A DNA stretch of 64,000 bases from positions 218,501 through 282,500 of the forward strand of contig BPKO01000002.1 in assembly GCA_026005175.1 (NCBI GenBank), given 5' to 3'. This document shows, in pieces, positions 18,139 to 25,737 of this stretch. Every line of letters begins with the position of its first letter. The stretch's first letter is position 1. The notes under the pieces are model-generated. The model had not been told where the DNA came from and did no database searches. It saw only the letters and a program-made list of their open reading frames with translations. Made by a program: the position numbers and the translations under genes. Source of the stretch: Candidatus Tectimicrobiota bacterium. GTDB taxonomy: Bacteria; Tectomicrobia; Entotheonellia; Entotheonellales; Entotheonellaceae.

Positions 18139-18321
18139 TTAAATCTCTACTTCCTCCCAGGCTTTGAGCTCTTCTAGATCGTAGACCGCCAGCGGGTTGA
18201 GGTGCTGCGCCTGAGGGTTAAAAATGCGTAGCAGCCGCTGCTGGGGGTCTTCGTGCCCTTCGCAGTTTTCGTACGTTCTTACCGTACCGTCTTTAAGAAA
18301 CACTCTCACCGCTTTGGCCAT
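18139..18321 (-). CDS. Small conserved-looking hypothetical protein
   Basis: A 60-residue soluble protein (MAKAVRVFLKDGTVRTYENC at the N-terminus). ATG 18321 is preceded by GGGAGGAAGTCAGGT. The sequence looks like one compact beta domain with a trailing acidic helix (LEELKAWEEVEI). I do not recognise a named family. It is divergent from the nxr locus. Confidence 0.5.
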   Translation of the reverse strand: MAKAVRVFLKDGTVRTYENCEGHEDPQQRLLRIFNPQAQHLNPLAVYDLEELKAWEEVEI

Positions 18322-18436
18322 ACCTGACTTCCTCCCTGCTGTGCCGGCGCCTTTCTTGCCGCTTCTATGATACACCCGGGCGGGCGCCCGCGGCGCCGGT
18401 ACAACTGCTTCGAACGCTTTTAGTGCAATCGCCGCA

Positions 18437-18465
18437 TTGTGCCAGGTGTGGGGTGAGCGTATATC
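18437..18465 (+). promoter_or_regulatory. Weak candidate promoter of the nxr locus
   Basis: TTGTGC, 17 bp, TATATC, ending 36 bp before GTG 18502. Both boxes are imperfect. The spacing and the position in the only sizeable gap upstream of the nxr genes are the support. Confidence 0.3.
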
Positions 18466-18501
18466 CATACCGTACGTGGTGACAGGATAGAGGAGACCTG
18501 T

Positions 18502-19452
18502 GTGCGCGCGGGCGAGGTCCTGTTTTCCTACGAACCCTCTCTGGTCGAGGAAGTGGTCTTCCACGAGCTCTGGCGGCGGGAGGAGCGGGGCGATGTGCGC
18601 CCCATGGCGGAATACCACGAGCGGGTCGACCCCATCTACGACATGAAGCTGCCGGCGCGGCAGCGCGAAGAGGCCTTTGCCAAGGTGCATGCAGAGCTCT
18701 TCGTGCGCTTTGGCTATGAAAAAGTGCTGCGCGAGGCGCTGGCGACCTTTCCCGAGTTGGCGGCGATTCGCGAGGTGATCGTGAAGCGGGCGATTAGCCA
18801 AGCCGAGGAGTGGGCGGACCTGAGCACGGACCGGCAGCAGCTGGGGTTGCGCATTCGGGCGTGGCGTTTTGAAGACGAGGAGCAGCTGCGTCGCTTTTTG
18901 TGGCACGAGTTCCGCCACGTGGCCGACCTGCTGGACCCGGCCTTTGGCCATCCTGGCAAAGAGCAGGGGTGGCCGGTGCGGCTTTCGCCAGCCGAAATGG
19001 CGAGGGTGCAGGAGCGCTATCACCTCCTGTGGGGGATTTACGTTGACGGGCGGCTGGCGCGAGAGGGCAAAACGCCGCTGCTGGAGCCGGCAGCGCACTA
19101 CCGGCGCTTTGCTGCCATGTACGGCAACGTGTTGCCGGCTCGCTTGCAGGCGGCGTTTACGGCGCTGTGGCAGGCCACCGCGCTCACCCATCAGGAGCTC
19201 GTCGAGATGGCCCTGGACCCGGCCAAAGTGGTAGCGCGCGGGGAAGGGGTGGCGGCCGCAGAAAAAGTGTTGCTGCTGGGGTCTTCCTGTCCGCTTTGCC
19301 GTTTCCCTACGTTTCGCTGGGCAGAGGGGCTCAAGCAGCTGCCTGAGGAAGTGTTGGCGGCGCTCAAGGCCGATTTTCCGGAGTGGGTGCCGCAGGACGG
19401 GGCCTGTGAGCGCTGCATCGAGGTGTACCGGGCGAGAGCGGAGGCGTGGTAA
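18502..19452 (+). CDS. Unknown soluble protein with HExxH motif and C-terminal CxxC pairs, first gene of the nxr locus
   Basis: This 316-residue protein has no signal peptide or membrane segment. LWHEFRHVADLLDP, near residue 135, contains HEFRH, the zincin HExxH pattern. The C-terminal 60 residues hold two CxxC pairs (SSCPLCRF and GACERCIEV), as in a zinc ribbon. The start is GTG 18502 with AGGAG 6 bases upstream. It ends 30 bp before nxrA on the same strand, so it is probably co-transcribed and could serve maturation or quality control of the enzyme. That role is inference; I recognise no family. Confidence 0.65.
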   Translation: MRAGEVLFSYEPSLVEEVVFHELWRREERGDVRPMAEYHERVDPIYDMKLPARQREEAFAKVHAELFVRFGYEKVLREALATFPELAAIREVIVKRAISQAEEWADLSTDRQQLGLRIRAWRFEDEEQLRRFLWHEFRHVADLLDPAFGHPGKEQGWPVRLSPAEMARVQERYHLLWGIYVDGRLAREGKTPLLEPAAHYRRFAAMYGNVLPARLQAAFTALWQATALTHQELVEMALDPAKVVARGEGVAAAEKVLLLGSSCPLCRFPTFRWAEGLKQLPEEVLAALKADFPEWVPQDGACERCIEVYRARAEAW

Positions 19453-19453
19453 A

Positions 19454-19481
19454 GCACACCGCATTGTCGAGGAGAGTGTGC
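19454..19481 (+). repeat. Inverted repeat enclosing the nxrA ribosome-binding region
   Basis: GCACAC-N16-GTGTGC. The purine-rich ribosome-binding segment of nxrA is in the loop and ATG 19483 follows immediately. It could tune translation; the arms are short. Confidence 0.25.
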
Positions 19482-19482
19482 G

Positions 19483-22400
19483 ATGGTGCTAAAACGGCGG
19501 ACTTTTCTGCAAGGGATGGCAGCGGGGGCCAGCTTGCTGTGGGCCAAGGAGGCCTTTCCCTTCCACCAGGTCCTCAAGCCGGTGACCGAAGTGCCGAATC
19601 CGCTGGACGGCAAGGCGTATCCCTCGCGCAACTGGGAGAAGATCTACCGCGACCAGTACCGCTATGACCAGACGTATACCTTTATCTGTGCGCCCAACGA
19701 CACCCACATGTGCCGGGTGCGGGCATACGTGAGAAACGGTGTGGTGCTGCGCCTGGAGCAGAACTACGACCACCAGAAAATCAAGGACATTTACGGCAAC
19801 CAGGCCACTTCGGCCTGGAACCCGCGCATGTGCCTCAAAGGCTACACGGTGCACCGGCGCATTTACGGGCCCAACCGCTCCAGGTTTCCCATGATCCGCA
19901 AGGGCTGGAAGCAGTGGGCCGACGATGGCTTCCCGCCGCTGAGTGACAATCCCGAGCTGCGCACGAAGTACAAGTTCGACGACCGCGGCAACGACGAGTT
20001 CATCCGCGTCTCGTGGGACGAGGCGGCCACTTATATCGCCAAGGGACTTATCGCCATTGCCAAGACCTACAGCGGTGAGGAAGGGCGGCGCCGGCTGCTC
20101 AAAGACGGCTATCCCGAAGAGATGCTCGAGCACTGGGGTGGGGCCGGTACCACCACCATCAAGATGGGCAGCTCCCTCCCCATCCACGGGGTGATGGGGA
20201 AGTTTGGGCTTTTCCGGGCGGCCAACATGCTGGCCCTGCTCGATGCTTACGTGCGCGGTGTGGGGCCAGAAGAAGCCAAGGGGGCTTCGGAGTGGTCGGA
20301 GTATACGTGGCGCGGCGACCAGGCGCCAGGGCAGCCCTTTGTGCACGGGCTGCAGACGTCCGACATCGACCTCAACGACATGCGCTTCACCAGGCTCCTG
20401 ATCCAGGTGGGCAAGAACATGATCGAGAACAAGATGCCGGAAGCCCACTGGCTCAACGAGATCATCGAGCGCGGCGGCAAAATTGTCACCATTGCCCCCG
20501 AGTACAACCCAGTAGCCACCAAGTCTGACTACTGGATCCCGGTGCGCGGGGGGCTCTCCGACGTGGCCCTTTTCCTGTACGTGGCCCGCTATCTCATGGA
20601 GACCAAGCAGTACGACGAGAAGTTCGTCAAAGAGTTCACCAACCTGCCGCTGCTCGTCCGCACCGACACCCTCAAGCAGCTGCGGGCCCATGAGGTGTTC
20701 CCCAACTACACACTGGGTCTCTCCAAAGACGGGGTGAGCTTCACCGTCCACGGCCTGACCTGGGAGCAGTATGCCAAGTACGGCGACTACGTGGTCTATG
20801 ACCGCAAGAGCCAGAGCCTCAAGCCGGTGACGCGCGAGGACGTGGGCGAGAAGCTGTGGGCCAAAGGCATCGATCCCGAGCTGGAGTGGAAGGGCAACGT
20901 CAAACTAGTCGACGGCAGCGAAGTCGAAGTCATGACGGTGTGGGAAGGCTACAAGATCCACCTGCGCGATTTCGACCTCGACACGGTGGCCGAGATCACC
21001 GGGGCGCCCAAGCACCTCATCCAGCAGCTGGCCCAGGACGTGGCGACCCTCAAGCCGATGGCCATCCACCACGGCGAGGGCATCAACCACTACTTTAACG
21101 CCACCAACCACAACCGCGCCTGCTACCTCATCTCCTTGCTGACCGGCAACCAGGGGATCCACGGCGGCGGTGTGCACACCTGGGCAGGGAACTACAAGGG
21201 CGGCCTGATGCAAGGCTCCATGTGGTCCGGTCCGGGGGTGGCCCTCTGGATCAAGGAGAACCCCTTCGACCAGATCGACTGGGAGGGCCCTTATAGTCTC
21301 GAAGAGTGGCGTAAAGAAGCGACGAAGCACGTCAAGGACTATGCCCACGGGGAGGAGACGTCTTACTTTGGGCACGGCGACCGGCCGCTGATCGTCGACA
21401 CCCCCAAGTACGGGCGCAAGGTCTTCACTGGCCGCACCCACCTGCCGCGGCCGACCAAGGCGATGTGGACGTGCAACACCAACCACCTGGGCAACGTTGC
21501 CAAGTGGCATTACCACCTCATCAAGAACCTTCTCTACCCCAAGATCGACATGTACGTGGACTGCCAGATCGAGTGGACCGGCTCGGCGGAGTACTGCGAC
21601 ATCCACCTGCCAGCCAATTCCTGGCTGGAGTTCGAGACGCTGGAGATGGGCGCTTCGGCGTCGAACCCGTACCTGCAGATCTGGGGCAAGGGCGGCATCG
21701 GCTCCGGCGTGGGGACGGACCTCGAGGGCTTTGGCGGCGGCCGGGCGGGGCACGGTCGCACCGGGCAGGGGATCAAGCCCCTCTACGATACCAAAGATGA
21801 CGTGGTCATCTTTGGCCTGGTGGCCGCCAAGCTGAGCGAGCTCACCGGCGACCCGCGCTTCCGGAACTACTTCAAGCACGCGCTGGAAGGGCGCACCGAG
21901 GTCTACCTGAATCGGCTCTTCCAAGTCTGCTGTACCACCTCTACCCCCACCGACAGCTACAAAGTGGAAGACATCGTGGCTGGCAAGTACGGCGAGCCGG
22001 GGGCGGCGCTGATGCTGGGACGCACTTACCCGCGGGTGCCTTTCTTCGAGCAGCGCGTGGAGAGCTGGCCCGTCTATACCCCCACGGGGCGCTTCCAGGT
22101 CTACAACGACGAGGACAAGGTGATCGAGTACGGCGAGAACTTCATCGCTTACCGCGAGGCGGTGGAAGCCACGCCGTACTTGCCCAACGTCATCGTCTCT
22201 ACCAACCCGCTGGTGCGGCCCGACGACTATGGCATCCCACTGGAGGCCATGGACGCCGACCTGCGCACGGTGCGCAACGTGAAGATGGCCTGGAGCGAGG
22301 TGAAGAAGACCCGCAACCCGCTGTGGGAGAAGGGGTACCAGTTCCTGTGCGTGACGCCGAAGAGCCGCCATACCGTCCACTCCTCCTGGGGCGTACTCGA

Positions 22401-23058
22401 CTGGAACTGGATCTGGAGCACCAACTTCGGCGACCCGTACCGCATGGACAAGCGGGCACCGGGAGTGGGCGACTGGCAGCTTCACATCAACCCGCAAGCG
22501 GCCAAGGACCTGGGAATCGAGGACGGCGACTGGGTCTACATCGATGCCAACCCGGCCGACCGGCCCTACGTGGGGTGGAAGCCCAACGACCCCTTCTACA
22601 AGGTGTCGCGGGCCATGCTGCGGGTGAAGTATAACCCGGCCTGCCCCTACCACTTCACCATGACCAAGCACGGCAACTGGATGGCCACCGACCGTAGCGT
22701 CAAGGCGCACGAGACGCGGCCCGACGGGCGGGCGCTGGCCGCCACGGGGTACCAGTCCAACTGGCGCTACGGCTCGCACCAGAGCGTGACGCGCAGCTTT
22801 CTCATGCCCATGCACCAGCTCGACGAGCTGCTGCATAAGAAAGCGGGCACCATGAAGTTCGTGGAAGGCTTCGACGTGGACAACCACGCCATCAACACGG
22901 TGCCCAAGGAGACCCTGATCAAGATCACCAAAGCCGAAAACGGGGGTCTCAATAACAAGGGGCCGTGGGAGCCGGTGCGCACGGGCTTTACCCCGGGCAA
23001 CGAAAGCGAGTTCATGAAGCGCATCCTGCGCGGTGAGCTCGTCAAAGTGAAGACGTAA
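19483..23058 (+). CDS. nxrA: Periplasmic nitrite oxidoreductase/nitrate reductase-type alpha subunit (NxrA)
   Basis: This 1191-residue type II DMSO-reductase-family catalytic subunit starts with a twin-arginine signal (LKRRTFLQGMAAGA), so it is exported folded. Long stretches match Nitrospira-type NxrA as I recall it: RKGWKQWADDGFPPLSDNP, ARYLMETKQYDEKFV, the PKYGRKVFTGRTHLP region and DGRALAATGYQSNWRYG. The FeS ligand set appears as C69-x3-D73-x3-C77 with C117. It would carry Mo-bisMGD and one FeS cluster and interconvert nitrite and nitrate in the periplasm. Nitrite oxidation and nitrate reduction cannot be told apart from sequence alone, and chlorate/selenate-type relatives exist. nxrB, a chaperone and a cytochrome subunit follow. 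Confidence 0.88.
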   Translation: MVLKRRTFLQGMAAGASLLWAKEAFPFHQVLKPVTEVPNPLDGKAYPSRNWEKIYRDQYRYDQTYTFICAPNDTHMCRVRAYVRNGVVLRLEQNYDHQKIKDIYGNQATSAWNPRMCLKGYTVHRRIYGPNRSRFPMIRKGWKQWADDGFPPLSDNPELRTKYKFDDRGNDEFIRVSWDEAATYIAKGLIAIAKTYSGEEGRRRLLKDGYPEEMLEHWGGAGTTTIKMGSSLPIHGVMGKFGLFRAANMLALLDAYVRGVGPEEAKGASEWSEYTWRGDQAPGQPFVHGLQTSDIDLNDMRFTRLLIQVGKNMIENKMPEAHWLNEIIERGGKIVTIAPEYNPVATKSDYWIPVRGGLSDVALFLYVARYLMETKQYDEKFVKEFTNLPLLVRTDTLKQLRAHEVFPNYTLGLSKDGVSFTVHGLTWEQYAKYGDYVVYDRKSQSLKPVTREDVGEKLWAKGIDPELEWKGNVKLVDGSEVEVMTVWEGYKIHLRDFDLDTVAEITGAPKHLIQQLAQDVATLKPMAIHHGEGINHYFNATNHNRACYLISLLTGNQGIHGGGVHTWAGNYKGGLMQGSMWSGPGVALWIKENPFDQIDWEGPYSLEEWRKEATKHVKDYAHGEETSYFGHGDRPLIVDTPKYGRKVFTGRTHLPRPTKAMWTCNTNHLGNVAKWHYHLIKNLLYPKIDMYVDCQIEWTGSAEYCDIHLPANSWLEFETLEMGASASNPYLQIWGKGGIGSGVGTDLEGFGGGRAGHGRTGQGIKPLYDTKDDVVIFGLVAAKLSELTGDPRFRNYFKHALEGRTEVYLNRLFQVCCTTSTPTDSYKVEDIVAGKYGEPGAALMLGRTYPRVPFFEQRVESWPVYTPTGRFQVYNDEDKVIEYGENFIAYREAVEATPYLPNVIVSTNPLVRPDDYGIPLEAMDADLRTVRNVKMAWSEVKKTRNPLWEKGYQFLCVTPKSRHTVHSSWGVLDWNWIWSTNFGDPYRMDKRAPGVGDWQLHINPQAAKDLGIEDGDWVYIDANPADRPYVGWKPNDPFYKVSRAMLRVKYNPACPYHFTMTKHGNWMATDRSVKAHETRPDGRALAATGYQSNWRYGSHQSVTRSFLMPMHQLDELLHKKAGTMKFVEGFDVDNHAINTVPKETLIKITKAENGGLNNKGPWEPVRTGFTPGNESEFMKRILRGELVKVKT

Positions 23059-23068
23059 CCTGCACGAG

Positions 23069-23102
23069 GCCGGCGCCGTGGCCAGCCGGCCGCGGCGCCG
23101 GC
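23069..23102 (+). repeat. Strong intercistronic hairpin after nxrA
   Basis: GCCGGCGCCG and CGGCGCCGGC, perfect 10-bp arms 14 bases apart, lie between the nxrA stop and the next ribosome-binding site. There is no T-run. It probably stabilises the nxrA message or reduces downstream expression rather than ending transcription. Confidence 0.5.
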
Positions 23103-23113
23103 AGGAGGAAGTC

Positions 23114-23494
23114 ATGCACGACAAGTGTCCCAGGCCGGATGATCCCACGGAGCTGGTGGGCGTCGGCATCCCCGGTGGCGATATGGACGAGATGGTCGTC
23201 GGGCTGCTGGAGGAGTTCATCCGTGAGGGATGGGACGACGAGCAGCTGCTGCAGCTCTTCCGCAATCCCTTTTACCGGATTCCGCACCGGCTCTATCGGC
23301 TAAAAGGCGAGGCGTACATTCGGGAAGTGCTGGCGAAGCTGCGCGCGCAGTGGGGGTACTGGGAAGTGCAACAGCCTCCTGAGGAGGCGTCGTGCTGCGC
23401 TACGGGGGAACAGGAGTTGATCCAGCTCGAGGGACCTTCACAAAACACGGCGGCGCCGGAGCTGATCCAGCTCGACGTTCCACCACGGCGTTAA
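23114..23494 (+). CDS. Small acidic protein encoded between nxrA and nxrB
   Basis: This 126-residue soluble protein has no signal peptide. The N-terminal two thirds look helical (DEMVVGLLEEFIREGWDDEQ, then LLQLFRNPFYRIP and YIREVLAKLRAQWG). The C-terminal tail carries a duplicated ELIQL block (ELIQLEGPS and ELIQLDVPP) and a CC pair. ATG 23114 follows GGAGGAA and nxrB starts 27 bp after the stop. nxrA and nxrB are usually adjacent, so this insertion is unusual. It could be an assembly factor. I do not recognise the family. Confidence 0.7.
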   Translation: MHDKCPRPDDPTELVGVGIPGGDMDEMVVGLLEEFIREGWDDEQLLQLFRNPFYRIPHRLYRLKGEAYIREVLAKLRAQWGYWEVQQPPEEASCCATGEQELIQLEGPSQNTAAPELIQLDVPPRR

Positions 23495-23521
23495 CCTATT
23501 GCAGCAGAGAGGGGATAAGTC

Positions 23522-24826
23522 ATGGCATGGACAGAGGTTTACAACTGGCAGCTTGGCAGGAACATGGCTTACCCCCACGAAGGGGCCTGGCCGGAGTGGC
23601 AATTCGTCTTCGTTTTTAACATCAACCGCTGCATTGCCTGCCAAACCTGCACCATGGCGTGCAAGTCCACCTGGACCTTTTCCAAAGGCCAGGAGTACAT
23701 GTGGTGGAACAACGTGGAGACCAAGCCTTACGGCGGGTATCCGCAGTTTTGGGATTACAAGACCCTGGAGCTCTTGGAACGGGTCAATCCCGGCGGCCAG
23801 GTGTGGGATGCGCGGCCGCAAATAAAAGGTCAAGAGCGCCCCTATGGGGTCTACGAGGGGATGACCCTCTTTGAAGGGGCCAAGAAGTGGTACGGGGAAA
23901 GCGGGCACAAGCGCGTTCTGGGCTACCTTCCCTACGACGAGGAGTGGCGCTTCCCCAATATCTACGAGGACACCGCGGCGACCACGGCAGAAGGGAAGCC
24001 GGGTCAGTGGTACGGGGAAGATGCCGCCTCTGAGTTGCCCGAGCACCAGACCTGGTTCTTCTACCTCCAGCGCCTGTGTAACCACTGCACCTACCCGGCG
24101 TGCCTGGCCGCCTGCCCCCGCAATGCCATTTACAAGCGGCCCGAGGACGGGGTGGTGCTGATCGACCAGGAGCGCTGCCGGGGGTATCGCAAGTGCGTCG
24201 AAGCCTGCCCCTACAAGAAGCCCATGTACCGGGCCACCACGCGGGTAAGTGAGAAGTGCATTGCCTGCTATCCGCGCCTTGAGGGGCACGATCCCCACAT
24301 CACCCCCACGGGGGCGCCGATCGAGACGCGGTGCATGACGGCTTGCGTGGGCAAGATCCGCATGCAGGGCTTCGTGCGCGTGGACACCCAGACCGGCCGC
24401 TGGATCGAGGACCGCTACAACCCGCTTTACTACCTCATCCGGGTGGCCAAGGTGGCCCTGCCGCTCTATCCCCAGTTTGGCACCGAGCCCAACGGCTACT
24501 ACATCCCGCCACGCTGGGCGCCGCGCCCCTACCTGCGGCAGATGTTCGGTCCCGGGGTGGACGAGGCCATCGAGAAGTATGTGGCGCCCGATCGCGAGCT
24601 GCTGGCGGTGCTGCAGCTCTTCCGGGCCGCGCAGCACATTATTTACCGCTACGAGATCAAGGAAGGGCCGAAGGTCTACGAGACCGTCCATCCGGTGACC
24701 GGGAAGAAGTGGGAGATGTACAACGACACGGTCATCGGCTACGACCGCGATGGCCGCGAGATCATCCGGCAGACGGTGGAAGAGCCGAAGTACGTGCGGC
24801 CCAAGGTGCACTACAACTCGATTTAA
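23522..24826 (+). CDS. nxrB: Nitrite oxidoreductase/nitrate reductase-type beta subunit (NxrB)
   Basis: This 434-residue NarH-like electron-transfer subunit closely matches Nitrospira NxrB as I recall it: VYNWQLGRNMAYP, FSKGQEYMWWNNVETKPYGG, SEKCIACYPRLEG and NGYYIPPRWAPRPYLRQMFG. Four cysteine groups are visible: CIACQTCTMAC, CNHCTYPACLAACP, CRGYRKCVEACP and CIACYP with a later RCMTAC. In the third group a Tyr replaces one Cys (CRGYRKC), as Trp does in NarH, giving a [3Fe-4S] cluster by analogy. There is no Tat signal, so it would be co-exported with the alpha subunit. It passes electrons to the cytochrome subunit. Confidence 0.9.
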   Translation: MAWTEVYNWQLGRNMAYPHEGAWPEWQFVFVFNINRCIACQTCTMACKSTWTFSKGQEYMWWNNVETKPYGGYPQFWDYKTLELLERVNPGGQVWDARPQIKGQERPYGVYEGMTLFEGAKKWYGESGHKRVLGYLPYDEEWRFPNIYEDTAATTAEGKPGQWYGEDAASELPEHQTWFFYLQRLCNHCTYPACLAACPRNAIYKRPEDGVVLIDQERCRGYRKCVEACPYKKPMYRATTRVSEKCIACYPRLEGHDPHITPTGAPIETRCMTACVGKIRMQGFVRVDTQTGRWIEDRYNPLYYLIRVAKVALPLYPQFGTEPNGYYIPPRWAPRPYLRQMFGPGVDEAIEKYVAPDRELLAVLQLFRAAQHIIYRYEIKEGPKVYETVHPVTGKKWEMYNDTVIGYDRDGREIIRQTVEEPKYVRPKVHYNSI

Positions 24827-24835
24827 GACCCAGCT

Positions 24836-24863
24836 GGCAGGGGGGCAGCGAAGCCTCCCTGCC
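24836..24863 (+). repeat. Intercistronic hairpin between nxrB and the chaperone gene
   Basis: GGCAGGG-N14-CCCTGCC sits in the 58-bp gap. There is no T-run; it is likely a message-stability or partial-termination structure. Confidence 0.35.
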
Positions 24864-24884
24864 GGCGCAAAGGGAGAGAGGCCG

Positions 24885-25737
24885 ATGCAACAAGTCGAAG
24901 AGGCCGTCGAACAAGCCCTGTGCCGCAGTTACCTCTACCACTTCCTTTCCACCCTCTTTCTTTACCCCGACGAGCGGCTGCTGTGTGGCCTTGACTGGGA
25001 AAAGGCAAAAGATGCGGTGGCGGGGCTGGAGGCACCCGAGCTGGGGGAAGTGCTGGCCGCCCTAGAAGCAGCACGCTTGCCGTTTGAGGCGCTGCGCTCG
25101 GCTTTCACCAAGGTGTTTGGCTATACGATCCAGGGCGACTGCCCGCCGTACGAAACGATGTACGGCGGAGACGACTACCTGGGGAACGGGCAGCTGGCGG
25201 CCCGCCCAGCTCTTCGGGCAATCCCAGGAGCTGGCCGACCTTGCCGGCTTTTATCGCGCCTGGGGGCTCGACCTCTCGGACCAGGTCAAAGAGCGGGTAG
25301 ACCATCTTGCCACCGAGCTCGAGTTCATGGCCTTTTTGGCTTACAAGGAAGCCTGTGCCCTGGTGGCCGAGGGCGAGGAGAGGGCCGAGAAGCTGGAAGT
25401 GACGCGGGATTGTCAGCGCAAGTTCCTGAGCGACCACCTGGGACGCTGGATAGGGGCGTTTGCCCGCTACCTGAGCGAGAAAGCCGAGCGGGTGAAAGCG
25501 GACTTTTACTTCCGGCTGGCGCAGCTCACAGAGAAATTCGTGCGGGCAGAATGCCGGCGCCTCGACGCCCATCCCACAGAACTGACGAGGCTGGCGCCCA
25601 TGGCGCCCGAGCCTCCGGGCATGTGCGATCCGCTCGCTGGAGGTCAAGAAGGGAGCTGTGGGCCGTGTGGACCGTGTGGTGGTGGTGGTGAAGAAGGGGG
25701 AAATGTGATATGGACCGGACTGTCTCCTGCCTCGTAA
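24885..25737 (+). CDS. TorD/NarJ-type chaperone of the nxr locus (one frameshift)
   Basis: This is a cytoplasmic molybdoenzyme assembly chaperone. The N-terminal half reads CRSYLYHFLSTLFLYPDERL and CPPYETMYGGDDYLG, typical of the family. After GNGQLAA the frame is lost; removing one C from the CCC at 25201-25203 continues as AQLFGQSQELADLAGFYRAW and on to the stop at 25737. The tail is odd: SCGPCGPCGGGG, a CxxCxxC-like extension. ATG 24885 follows AGGGAGAG. The 3' end overlaps the cytochrome gene by 28 bp. It presumably holds NxrA until Mo insertion and Tat export. Confidence 0.78.

Noticed and set aside
20905-23265. Long minus-strand frame opposite nxrA
   Set aside because: Antisense shadow; the plus-strand frame has full NxrA homology.
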